Assembly: GCA_937911445.1 (NCBI GenBank)
Contig: CALDQY010000065.1
Location: 1-31,072 of the forward strand
From: an uncultured Rhodobiaceae bacterium
GTDB taxonomy: Archaea; Thermoplasmatota; Poseidoniia; Poseidoniales; Poseidoniaceae
Direction of reading: 5' to 3'
DNA length: 31,072 nucleotides
The position numbers and the translations under genes were made by a program. Below are positions 7,329 through 14,913 of the stretch, piece after piece (positions within the stretch are counted from its first letter, which is position 1; every line of letters starts with the position of its first letter). The notes below the pieces were generated by a model. The model was not told the DNA's origin. It made no database searches and saw only the letters and a list, made by a program, of their open reading frames with translations.

Positions 7329-7844
7329 TCACTCCGCTGCAGCTTCTTCCTCACCGAGCAACTTGTCGAGGCCAATGTTTCCAGCATCGACAACTTTGAG
7401 ATTGATTTGACGTGTGTCTTGTGTGATGGTGTTTCCACGGAAGACACGTCGCTTTCGCATACCTTCTGGCTTGTATCGGAATCGCTTCTTTTCACCCTTC
7501 TTGGTCTTGGAGACAAGACTGTGTCCCTTGAAACCAGTCGAAGCGGTGACAAGAATGGCTTGACGAGAACCACCTTCGAGATCACGGCGCATTGGTGTTC
7601 CAGTCTTGTCAGAACCACCAGTGATTTCGAGTTTGTATCCAGTGAGCGTGGATTCGCCTTCGCCAACGAAGATTCCATCGATGACGTCGCCAATCTTCTT
7701 ACCCAACAATTGAGCATGATTGTTTCCAGCAATTACGGTCTTGTACGACGGAGAATAGGTCTTCTCCTTACCGTTCTTGGTGGTACGGGTCAACTTCGTT
7801 GTGGTATCGTTGACCACTGCAACAAATGAATTTCCATCAGCCAT
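7329..7844 (-). CDS. rps6e: Small ribosomal subunit protein eS6 (S6e)
   Basis: An archaeal/eukaryotic-type ribosomal protein of the 30S subunit with no bacterial counterpart. The S6e signature GYKLEITGGSDKTGTPMRRD (about 69-88) and the basic segment KKGEKKRFRYKPEGMRKRR (about 117-135) are clear. The product is about 171 residues and ends in a short acidic tail (GEEEAAAE). The chosen ATG at 7844 has AGAGGA close upstream; an upstream TTG at 7862 would add six unsupported residues. It is the first gene of the S6e-aIF2 gamma-PIN operon. Confidence 0.95.
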   Translation of the reverse strand: MADGNSFVAVVNDTTTKLTRTTKNGKEKTYSPSYKTVIAGNNHAQLLGKKIGDVIDGIFVGEGESTLTGYKLEITGGSDKTGTPMRRDLEGGSRQAILVTASTGFKGHSLVSKTKKGEKKRFRYKPEGMRKRRVFRGNTITQDTRQINLKVVDAGNIGLDKLLGEEEAAAE

Positions 7845-7880
7845 GATGCATTCCTCTAGCAACCTAGCGACAAACGACCC

Positions 7881-7888
7881 CTATTTAG
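7881..7888 (-). promoter_or_regulatory. TATA-like box for the S6e operon
   Basis: On the minus strand CTAAATAG lies about 40 bp before the S6e ATG. This predicts a start near 7858 and a leader of about 14 bases carrying the AGAGGA ribosome binding site. The box falls between the cdc6 stop and S6e, so S6e probably has its own promoter. Confidence 0.4.
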
Positions 7889-7911
7889 CCTCACCGCATG
7901 CTATTTGTTCA

Positions 7912-9096
7912 TCAGCGTTTCAGTTTCCTTGCGACACGACCTTCGATTCGAGCAGCAACATCCACTGGTAGAGCATGTGGCATGGAGATATGCGTTGTCC
8001 GTCCGCGTCCTTCACCGACTGTATCGACACGGGTGGCAATGATGTTCAAACCCTCGATGTGTTTGAGGAATTTCCAGACGGTCGTATGGCTGCGTGGCTT
8101 GACTTCGTACTCCTCACAAACCACTGCATAAATCGATTCAACGTCTTTGCTGGTCATGAATTCAGCCTTCCGCAAACGTCGGCAAATACCAAGGAGGACC
8201 AGCATCGAGTGGCCCGACAACTCGTCGAGAACATCTTCGGGCATGACCTGAGGGACATCGCGTGCTTTGGTCTGAACATGCTCAGGAAGGATACTCTTTT
8301 GCCCATCGGATTCAGCGTGTTCAACGGCAGCACCAAGCAGTTCAATCACCTGTCGAGCGTCACCAGATGGGGCTGCAGACGTAGCAATCAGTTTGAGCAG
8401 TTCTTCATCCCACGATTTGGGATTGAGTGCAGCTTCAGCACGTTGCCGTACAATTGCTAGTAGTCCTTTCATGTCGTAAGGTGGTATCGGCAGGTGGTTG
8501 GTGTGGCCAAATCTGGAGATAACCGCGTTCTCAAGAACATCGAGAACCTGCTCCTGACTGATTAGAATGAGCGATAGCGTACCACTCCCGTCTTGATCTT
8601 CGTCAATACGGAGCAATTGGTAGATGAGATCGTTTCCAGACTTTCGTAGCAAGTGGTCCACTTCGTCCAAAACGATGATCAAGTGACGTCCATTGTTCCT
8701 CAACAATTTTCTCAAACTGCTCAACAATTCACCCATTGAAAGCCCACGGTCTGGGTGACCGGGGTCGAGGGACTGAACGATACGCTGTGCAACTCGAACG
8801 TTTGTTGTTGCATTTCGGCAATTAATGTGGACGCTTCGAAGCGGCCGCTTATTTCGCAGATGATGTTCAATATCTCTGCAAAATGTTCGTGCAAGAAGCG
8901 TCTTTCCACTTCCAACAGGACCTGTAATAACGACGTTCGCACTACCGTTTGGATGAGCGATGGAATGGAATTTTCCTGCCAGAGTTTGTTGGATACTCTC
9001 TCGACCAACCATCGCCTCTGGGATGTAATCAAAATCCAAAGGGTCAGGGTTCAGGAGGATGAATCCTGAACCGATTCGGTCGAGATAGTCGCTCAT
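7912..9096 (-). CDS. cdc6: Orc1/Cdc6 replication initiator
   Basis: The archaeal origin-recognition and helicase-loading AAA+ ATPase. Walker A is GPVGSGKT, Walker B IIVLDEVDHLL and sensor 1 LILISQ. An ISRFG box precedes the lid, sensor 2 is PSGDARQVIELL, and a C-terminal winged helix follows (TVWKFLKHIEGLNII, then GRGRTTHISM). I prefer the ATG at 9096 because MSDYLDRIGSGFILLNPDPL aligns with how archaeal Cdc6 proteins usually begin. A GTG at 9132 with a GGAAAAGAG upstream, or a TTG at 9168 overlapping the dph2 stop, would extend the N-terminus by 12 or 24 residues. It is the last gene of the H-like-hpt-dph2-cdc6 run. No obvious ORB-type origin repeats were seen next to it. Confidence 0.92.
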   Translation of the reverse strand: MSDYLDRIGSGFILLNPDPLDFDYIPEAMVGRESIQQTLAGKFHSIAHPNGSANVVITGPVGSGKTLLARTFCRDIEHHLRNKRPLRSVHINCRNATTNVRVAQRIVQSLDPGHPDRGLSMGELLSSLRKLLRNNGRHLIIVLDEVDHLLRKSGNDLIYQLLRIDEDQDGSGTLSLILISQEQVLDVLENAVISRFGHTNHLPIPPYDMKGLLAIVRQRAEAALNPKSWDEELLKLIATSAAPSGDARQVIELLGAAVEHAESDGQKSILPEHVQTKARDVPQVMPEDVLDELSGHSMLVLLGICRRLRKAEFMTSKDVESIYAVVCEEYEVKPRSHTTVWKFLKHIEGLNIIATRVDTVGEGRGRTTHISMPHALPVDVAARIEGRVARKLKR

Positions 9097-9164
9097 GCTG
9101 ATTGCGTCTTGATGCCAACCGTTCTTGAACACTCGCTCTTTTCCAAACGAAAATCGAGCGTTGT

Positions 9165-10271
9165 TCAAGGGATTTCATCGAATTGATATCCGAGTTCCCA
9201 TTTCTTCTCGCCCAGTGCAACTTCAAGCTCGAACGGTGTGATCAATGGTTTAGCGTACTTGACAGCATCATCGATAGCGATCCGGGGACATGCTGTGTTG
9301 ACAAAAGCATCAACTGGATAGAAATCAATCAATTCAGGGCCAACATGTTCGAGAGCCAGAAGGTATCCTTTCTTCCCATGCTTTTCCAACAAGCGCTTCA
9401 TTCGAAGGGCAAGTGTTCGCCGCATTTGTCCCGGTTTTTCTCCAATAAGAATTCCAAACTTTTCTGCATCCATCGAGGACATAATCAATCCAAAGCGCTG
9501 ACGAAGAATTCGTTCAATTCGTTCGAACGACATCTCGATGGCATCGCCAGAATACGGGTCAAGCATCGCAAGTGGCTTTCCTGTGTGGAGGACCAACCCA
9601 ATCGGGTGGAAATCGCCGCTTCCGAGGAAGAGATAATGTCCGATGGTGTCATCATCACCAGAATAATTGCAACCCAAAACTTGTCCTGGGAAGGTGAGTC
9701 GTGCGCCTCCCATTGGAATCGTCACGTCAAATCCGGCTTGTTCCAAGCGATCGTGGAATTCTGGTAACAAATGTAAGTGTTGTATGCTCCCAACCAAGCC
9801 GAGTTTGGTGTCTTTCAGAGGTGTCATACGTCCGACTGCATCCATGAAGCGTTCTTGCGCTTCTTCCTCGCTCAATTCGCCCGTTGATTGCTCAGCCATT
9901 CGCTTCTTGGCGATGTCCAAATGGGCGTTGAGCATGGGAATAACAGGGGCAAGTTCAGGATCTCCGTCGTAGGTGACATCGATGAATTGTGTCGGCATTC
10001 CCGAATCGATATTCATTTGCGAATGGCCCATATGAGCAACAAGTTCCACACCCATCATTTTCATTTTATCATGGACCAAATCACACGCTCCATAGCATGG
10101 ATCAGCAGCGAGAACAACCTTTGCTCCAGAACCAGATTCAATCTCGTCCATCATTTCCAGCGCTTGCATCTTCAAACCTTCAGGGACTTGAAGTGCGACA
10201 AGTCGGTTGTCGTTTTTCTGTATACGCTCGATGAGTTCTTCCAGTTGGAAATCGTGTCTATCCAAATCCAT
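9165..10271 (-). CDS. dph2: 2-(3-amino-3-carboxypropyl)histidine synthase (diphthamide biosynthesis Dph2)
   Basis: A radical enzyme that transfers the aminocarboxypropyl group of S-adenosylmethionine to a histidine of elongation factor 2, the first step of diphthamide synthesis. The three cysteines expected to hold the unusual 4Fe-4S cluster are present: Cys59 in DPCYGACD, Cys201 in GCNYSGDD and Cys328 in TACPRIAIDD. An acidic insert at about 115-150 makes it (368 residues) somewhat longer than typical archaeal Dph2. The ATG at 10271 is preceded by GAGGTGATTTG and overlaps the stop of the phosphoribosyltransferase gene by one base (TGATG). The substrate, EF2, is not encoded in the window. Confidence 0.93.
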   Translation of the reverse strand: MDLDRHDFQLEELIERIQKNDNRLVALQVPEGLKMQALEMMDEIESGSGAKVVLAADPCYGACDLVHDKMKMMGVELVAHMGHSQMNIDSGMPTQFIDVTYDGDPELAPVIPMLNAHLDIAKKRMAEQSTGELSEEEAQERFMDAVGRMTPLKDTKLGLVGSIQHLHLLPEFHDRLEQAGFDVTIPMGGARLTFPGQVLGCNYSGDDDTIGHYLFLGSGDFHPIGLVLHTGKPLAMLDPYSGDAIEMSFERIERILRQRFGLIMSSMDAEKFGILIGEKPGQMRRTLALRMKRLLEKHGKKGYLLALEHVGPELIDFYPVDAFVNTACPRIAIDDAVKYAKPLITPFELEVALGEKKWELGYQFDEIP

Positions 10272-10870
10272 CAAATCACCTCATCGAGAAGGACGACTTT
10301 ACCGTCTACCATTTCGAGTCGAACAATGGATGAAATTTCAATGTGCGGATATTTTTCTTGCAGTTGAGCCAATCCAGGCCCCTTTTCGACGACTACAATG
10401 ATTGCCTCGATGACCGCACCAAGCGATTCAACACCTCGGATGATGGCATCGAGGGTACCACCCGTCGACAACACATCGTCGACGATGAGGAGTCGTTCAC
10501 CTTCTTTGATGTCGTTGAGAAACATTTCGCCTTTGGAGTACCCCGTTGATTGATCGACGACCAGTTCTCCTTCAAGCCCATAAGAACGTTTTCGAACAAC
10601 AACCTGAGGCCGGTTGTTTCTCATCGAGAGCGGGCTTGTCAGTGGAAGTCCCATCGCTTCAATACCCAAAACGAGGTCGATTGAATCCCAGTTTACAACG
10701 TTTTCAATCAATTCAACAACTGCGGTAAGGACCGTCGGTTCGAGACGAGGTACCCCGTCGGTCAAGGGGTGAATGAAATACGGGTAGTCACCTTTCCAGA
10801 TGATGGGTGCAGCGAGAAGTGATTCCTTCAATCGATGCAATGGATTCGACATGGTTCCACTTCGTCGCAT
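10271..10870 (-). CDS. hpt: Hypoxanthine/guanine phosphoribosyltransferase, archaeal type
   Basis: A purine-salvage enzyme joining hypoxanthine or guanine to PRPP. The N-terminal KGDYPYFIHPLTDGVP (about 26-41) is the hallmark of the archaeal Hpt group, and the PRPP-binding loop LLIVDDVLSTGGT is at 127-139. Close relatives include adenine- and orotate-type enzymes, so base specificity is inferred from the N-terminal motif. Two starts are possible. The ATG at 10870 overlaps the upstream stop as TGATG, the same arrangement as the hpt-dph2 junction; the ATG at 10852 begins MSNPLHRL, closer to relatives. I list the first. The gene lies in a run with an H-protein-like gene, dph2 and cdc6. Confidence 0.88.
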   Translation of the reverse strand: MRRSGTMSNPLHRLKESLLAAPIIWKGDYPYFIHPLTDGVPRLEPTVLTAVVELIENVVNWDSIDLVLGIEAMGLPLTSPLSMRNNRPQVVVRKRSYGLEGELVVDQSTGYSKGEMFLNDIKEGERLLIVDDVLSTGGTLDAIIRGVESLGAVIEAIIVVVEKGPGLAQLQEKYPHIEISSIVRLEMVDGKVVLLDEVI

Positions 10871-11274
10871 CAAAGTTCGGAGAGATACTCGACGTATTCA
10901 TCAGGTTCGAGCAGATTCTCCATATCGAACTGGAACGGTTGCAGAACCAGAATCCAGCCGAGATCGTATGCAGACTCGTTGACGAGATCTGGGTTGATTT
11001 CGACTTCTCCGTTCACTTCGGTGATGGTGCCTGAGAACGGTGCAGTGAAAGCGATTTTCTCGTCTCCAGTCCAAAGGGAGAACATGTCTTGGCCTTCATC
11101 GACCATGGTCTCAGCTTGGGGGAGGATGACGCGGAGAACTTCTCCAATCTCAACGCCCATGAATTCGCTGATACCGACCATGATTTTTTCATCGTCCTTC
11201 TCTTGATACCAGAGATGGTCGATTGAGTACTTTCTGTTGTGTGCGATGTTAAATTCGACGACTTCTTCTTCCAA
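10870..11274 (-). CDS. Glycine cleavage H-protein-like (lipoyl-like) protein
   Basis: A 134-residue protein with the H-protein fold: an N-terminal segment YSIDHLWYQEKDDEKIMVGISEFM (9 residues from K15 on) leading into the biotinyl/lipoyl-like barrel, then APFSGTITEVNGEVEINPDLVN matching the second half of GcvH. The lipoyl hairpin is altered. Where GcvH has (E)SVKAxSDxxxP, this protein has WTGDEKIAFTAP, one residue shorter, with Lys73 as the only candidate attachment site. No gcvT, gcvP or lipoate ligase gene is nearby. It starts with TTG at 11274, supported by AGGTGA at 11281-11286; no ATG is in frame. It heads a four-gene run and overlaps hpt by one base. True lipoylation is uncertain. Confidence 0.75.
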   Translation of the reverse strand: MEEEVVEFNIAHNRKYSIDHLWYQEKDDEKIMVGISEFMGVEIGEVLRVILPQAETMVDEGQDMFSLWTGDEKIAFTAPFSGTITEVNGEVEINPDLVNESAYDLGWILVLQPFQFDMENLLEPDEYVEYLSEL

Positions 11275-11305
11275 GCCATTTCACCTGTACGCGGCTCAAA
11301 CAACT

Positions 11306-11313
11306 CCTATATG
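11306..11313 (-). promoter_or_regulatory. TATA-like box for the H-like/hpt/dph2/cdc6 run
   Basis: CATATAGG on the minus strand is centred about 25 bp before 11285, giving a predicted leader of roughly 11 bases that just includes the AGGTGA site. The remainder of 11275-11393 separates this operon from the divergent acyl-CoA dehydrogenase gene. AT-rich sequence at 11371-11383 may serve the dehydrogenase. Confidence 0.4.
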
Positions 11314-11393
11314 AACCATCGCTAGATTCGTGGTGATGTGGCCATAGCACATCCATTAAGTGAGGACACCTTTTAGGATAATATGGTGGGAGT

Positions 11394-12563
11394 TTGGACT
11401 TCAAAACAACCGACGAACAAGACATGATTCGAGAGATGGTACGCGATTTTGCAGAAACGGTCCTTGCTCCAACCGTTGAGCACCGTGACCAGACGCAAAC
11501 GCCGCCATCAGAGGAATGGCAGCAATTCCTCGAACTGGGCTTGCAAGGAGTCACAATCCCCGAAAAATACGGCGGAATGCCAGTTGACGACATCTCTGAG
11601 TCGATCATCGTCGAGGAACTTGCCCGAGTCGACCCATCCTTCTCAGTTATGTATTGCGTTCACGTTGGATTGTGTGCAAAAACCATTGCACTCCACGGGG
11701 ACGATTATCAGAAGGAAACATACCTTTCCCGGCTCGCAGAAGGCGAAGTAGGCGCATACTCACTTTCAGAAGCAGGTGCAGGAACGGATGCTGCAGCAAT
11801 GACTTGCAAAGCAAAACTTTCTGACGATGGGACACACTATATCCTCAACGGTGAGAAGATGTGGGTCACAAACGGTGCTCAAGCCAAAATCATCGTACTT
11901 TTCGCAAAAGACATCGATCATCCAGACTACGGTGTCAAGAGGCACGGTGGTACAACTGCGTTCATCGTTGATTCCTCTTTTGAAGGCTTCTCTGTCGGCA
12001 AAAAGGAAGACAAACTTGGCATTCGCTCATCCGACACATGCACACTTGTTCTCAAGGACTGCAAGGTTCCTGTTGAAAACATCATCAAGGGAGCCGGAAA
12101 TGGCTTCCCGATCGCTATGAATGCCCTTGATAATTCTCGCATCGGTATTGCAGCACAGGCACTTGGTATCGCTCAGGGAGCCTACGAAGCATCGCTCAAG
12201 TATGCGCACGAGCGTGAAGCGTTTGGAAAACCGATTGCGCATCATCAGATGATCATGGGTTATCTCGCCGACATGGCGACTCGAATTGATGCAGCACGGC
12301 TCCTCGTCTACCAAGCATCATGGGCAAAACAACAGCATTACGAACACGATGGGCCACGTCACACAAAGGAAGCGAGCATGGCCAAACTCTACGCAGGAGA
12401 CACAGCCATGTGGGTCTCAGAGCGTGCAATTCAGGTCCACGGTGGATACGGCTACACCAAAGAATTCCCCGTTGAGCGATTCTTCCGAGATGCGAAAATC
12501 ACGCAGATCTATGAAGGAACTCAAGAGGTACAACGAATCGTTGTTGCCCGAAGCCTTCTATGA
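11394..12563 (+). CDS. Acyl-CoA dehydrogenase (short/medium-chain type)
   Basis: An FAD enzyme that oxidises acyl-CoA to enoyl-CoA in fatty-acid or branched-chain amino-acid breakdown. The three-domain order is intact over 389 residues: an N-terminal helical domain, a middle beta domain with AYSLSEAGAGTDAAAM (121-136) and MWVTNGAQA (156-164), and a C-terminal helical domain with REAFGKPIAHHQ. The ending is VHGGYGYTKEFPVERFFRDA and QIYEGTQEVQR. Glu374 in YEGTQE is the expected catalytic base. The apparent start is TTG at 11394; no in-frame ATG or GTG lies nearby upstream, and GGTGGGAG is just before it. The gene overlaps the convergent EF-hand gene by 6 bases. No electron-transfer flavoprotein or other beta-oxidation gene is in the window, so the exact substrate is open. 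Confidence 0.92.
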   Translation: MDFKTTDEQDMIREMVRDFAETVLAPTVEHRDQTQTPPSEEWQQFLELGLQGVTIPEKYGGMPVDDISESIIVEELARVDPSFSVMYCVHVGLCAKTIALHGDDYQKETYLSRLAEGEVGAYSLSEAGAGTDAAAMTCKAKLSDDGTHYILNGEKMWVTNGAQAKIIVLFAKDIDHPDYGVKRHGGTTAFIVDSSFEGFSVGKKEDKLGIRSSDTCTLVLKDCKVPVENIIKGAGNGFPIAMNALDNSRIGIAAQALGIAQGAYEASLKYAHEREAFGKPIAHHQMIMGYLADMATRIDAARLLVYQASWAKQQHYEHDGPRHTKEASMAKLYAGDTAMWVSERAIQVHGGYGYTKEFPVERFFRDAKITQIYEGTQEVQRIVVARSLL

Positions 12564-13487
12564 GTAATCGAAGTCAGTTGCTGTGAAAACGGCTCGCTTT
12601 CGTCCAACGTTCCAGTTGATGATTTGTGCGACGACCTCCAGAGAGTGATTTGATTGGAACGCTTGAACCTCCTCGTTAGCCTCGGAAGGTAGTTGCAATT
12701 CGACTTCAATGTCCCTATTCTCTGAGAGCGTTCCGATAACCGTCATTCCATTTTTCATTGGTCCTTGACCCATCAGTGTCTTCTCGACCGATGAGACATG
12801 AATCTGGCACGATTGTTTTGGTGATTGAGAAATCGCTTCACGGCGTTCACTGCTTAGTTTCATATCTTGCAACAATTCGATGAATCGAGCATGTCCGACG
12901 GGGCTTCCATCTTCCTCAAGGAGAATTGGTTCTGGCTTTGCTTTTGCAGCCTCTTCCTCTCTGCGTGCTTTTTCCTCTGCCTCTCGTTCAGCAGCCTCTT
13001 TCGCTTGTTGTTCTTCCAACAATCGTTGTTTTTCAGCCTCCTGCTGACGAATGAGCTCCTCGGCTTGCCTACGAGCCTCTTCCTCTATTTCTTTATCCAG
13101 CTCTTCGAATTCGTCAGGTTCTGGTTCAGGCTCGGGTTCTGGTTGTTCAATACCACTTGGAAGACCAATTGTCTCAAAATAGGTGTGAAGATCCGCAACG
13201 GTCACGTTTCCGTCCTTATCCATGTCGAGGACGGACATGAGCCCATTGATGACCCAGCCAGGAGGCTTTGTACCAGTGGTTCGTTGAAGTGCATCTGAGA
13301 GTTCTGTTGGCTGAATAACTGCATCCATGTTTGAATCGATCATCTGAATGATTTCTGTTCCAGTCAATCCTGAGCCGAGAAGCCAACTTGTAAATTGAGT
13401 ATTCAATTGACCGATCATTGGGTTGGTTGTGACCATTTCCTTGATATGCTTCTCCATTCTTGCTTGAAGGACTTGTTTAACAGCCAT
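12558..13487 (-). CDS. EF-hand-like and coiled-coil protein, function unknown
   Basis: A 309-residue protein without signal peptide or membrane segment. Two EF-hand-like loops form a pair at the N-terminus: DSNMDAVIQPTE (51-62) and DMDKDGNVTVAD (88-99). The second matches the calcium-loop pattern well (D-x-D-x-D-G) but ends in Asp rather than Glu; the first lacks the central Gly. An EPEPEPEP spacer (about 116-124) leads into a highly charged helix at 126-185 (EEEARRQAEELIRQQEAEKQRL), a likely coiled coil. A C-terminal domain (190-309) contains beta-rich segments such as TVIGTLSENRDIEVELQL. I chose the ATG at 13487; a GTG at 13508 would add seven residues. It follows the CCA-type gene by 44 bp and may share its transcript. 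Calcium binding is inferred. Confidence 0.75.
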   Translation of the reverse strand: MAVKQVLQARMEKHIKEMVTTNPMIGQLNTQFTSWLLGSGLTGTEIIQMIDSNMDAVIQPTELSDALQRTTGTKPPGWVINGLMSVLDMDKDGNVTVADLHTYFETIGLPSGIEQPEPEPEPEPDEFEELDKEIEEEARRQAEELIRQQEAEKQRLLEEQQAKEAAEREAEEKARREEEAAKAKPEPILLEEDGSPVGHARFIELLQDMKLSSERREAISQSPKQSCQIHVSSVEKTLMGQGPMKNGMTVIGTLSENRDIEVELQLPSEANEEVQAFQSNHSLEVVAQIINWNVGRKRAVFTATDFDYS

Positions 13488-13531
13488 GGTTTCACGTCCA
13501 GTAGACACTTGCGTGTGGTTGGACTATCAGG

Positions 13532-14902
13532 TTAGGGGAATTGAAGTTTTGGCCAACGCGATGTATCGTCGGACTGCCATGATAATGTGCAAAGGAGTGT
13601 ATCGATTTCTTCGATTGTTACCAGATTCCGTGCAACTTGCTCATAGAAAAGCCACGACTTCAATGCTCCAAGTTTCGGTCCTTGTGGAATGTTTGTTTGC
13701 TGCATTATGTGTGCACCTGAAGCCAAAGGTTCAACGTTTACGTCAATGTTGAGTTGCAGGTATCGATCCAATCTTCGTTGAACATCCTCTTCAGAATAAC
13801 CGAGGGAGGTATCGTTTCGAGCAAACATCTTTTCGATGCAGAGGTGTTGCTCGCCCCAAGTTCCCATGACAACGGCAAACACCCGCATCATGGACTCCGT
13901 ATCCTCAGGTAGGTGGCCTAATTTTGCATGGCGAAACAGAAGGCGTTTCTTCTCATGGCCACTCAGTCGAAGGCTCGTTGCGAGTCGTTCACACTCCTTG
14001 GAGGAGAAGTCTCTGAGCAATACGACCAATCGGTCGATGACATCACTTCCTCCAAGTTCATTGAGGAGATTGATTCGCATATCGTCCTGCTCCCAATCCA
14101 AATCAAGGATTTGTTTCAGAATTCCATCATCTGCCATTCGTTGAACGATTTCCGAGGCATGTCGTCCCAATAAAATACGTTTGAATTCGGACCAAATACG
14201 CTCACTAGCGATTCGTCCGAGCATGGGTTTTGTTGCTCGCAATGCATCTGCAAGCTGCCGTTCTGGCCACCAAATGCCTGCTGCGCCTTGGTCCATGAAT
14301 CTGTAGGAACGCATGATACGTAGCGCATCTTCGGACAATCGCTTCGTGGCATCTCCGACCGAGCGAATACGTCCGTATTGCAAATCCCCTTGTCCGTCGA
14401 ATGGGTCGTAGAACACCTGATTCACTGGGTCTACAGCGAGGGAGTTCATGGTCAAATCTCGACGCGAGAGATCGACGAGTAATGAATCACCCCACTGAAC
14501 TTCGTCTGGCCTCCGTCCATCGTTGTAACCGAATTCTGTTCGTAGGGTTGTGACTTCGTAGGAATCACCATTGTTTCGAAATGTAATCGTTCCGTAACGT
14601 TCACCTGTTGGAATTGTATCATGATAGGCCTTCATTTCATCGGGAGTCAATGTTGTTGCGAGATCGAATTCAACGATGTTTGTTCCCAACAATGCGTTCC
14701 GAACCGCACCACCAACAATCCATACATTGGCGTTGTTTTCACGAAACCATTCGATGACTTCGACCAGTGATTGCGGAAGTTGTTGAACCATGGCAGACAG
14801 TGAGGGAAGGAGAGGCAATCCTTCCATTCCGCGTGCAGGTTCCATGCCGGACATCCAACCCTGCGTGTTCATACAAGACAAAGCATTATCCTGTGGATTC
14901 AT
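13532..14902 (-). CDS. Class II (bacterial-type) tRNA nucleotidyltransferase / poly(A) polymerase family protein
   Basis: A nucleotidyltransferase of the CCA-adding/poly(A) polymerase superfamily. Visible motifs are VWIVGGAVRNALLG (60-73), the catalytic acidic pair as EFD (78-80) where DxD is usual, YEVTTLRTE (115-123), RRDLTMNSLAVDP (147-159) and RLSEDALRIMRSYRFM (188-203). This is the class II, bacterial/eukaryotic architecture, whereas archaea normally use class I CCA enzymes. CCA addition, A-only addition or poly(A) synthesis cannot be separated from sequence reading. The start is uncertain: ATG 14902 is the outermost, but conserved sequence begins only near residue 38, and ATGs at 14872, 14854, 14845, 14827 and 14791 are possible. 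It is divergent from the ParB-like gene with at most 11 bp between starts as listed. Confidence 0.85.
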   Translation of the reverse strand: MNPQDNALSCMNTQGWMSGMEPARGMEGLPLLPSLSAMVQQLPQSLVEVIEWFRENNANVWIVGGAVRNALLGTNIVEFDLATTLTPDEMKAYHDTIPTGERYGTITFRNNGDSYEVTTLRTEFGYNDGRRPDEVQWGDSLLVDLSRRDLTMNSLAVDPVNQVFYDPFDGQGDLQYGRIRSVGDATKRLSEDALRIMRSYRFMDQGAAGIWWPERQLADALRATKPMLGRIASERIWSEFKRILLGRHASEIVQRMADDGILKQILDLDWEQDDMRINLLNELGGSDVIDRLVVLLRDFSSKECERLATSLRLSGHEKKRLLFRHAKLGHLPEDTESMMRVFAVVMGTWGEQHLCIEKMFARNDTSLGYSEEDVQRRLDRYLQLNIDVNVEPLASGAHIMQQTNIPQGPKLGALKSWLFYEQVARNLVTIEEIDTLLCTLSWQSDDTSRWPKLQFP

Positions 14903-14913
14903 TTGGTCAGAGC

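Noticed and set aside
7845..9165. Replication origin next to cdc6
   Set aside because: I looked for ORB-like repeats with G-rich tails and an AT-rich unwinding region beside cdc6. The flanks are coding or only about 67 bp long, and no repeat family is visible.
11277..11303. Start of the H-like protein at an upstream ATG (11279 or 11303)
   Set aside because: Both are in other frames; the only in-frame start with a ribosome binding site is the TTG at 11274.
14767..14913. GTG-initiated extension of the ParB/SerK-like gene
   Set aside because: It would lie inside the divergent CCA-type gene, and the ParB fold begins after the ATG at 14914.
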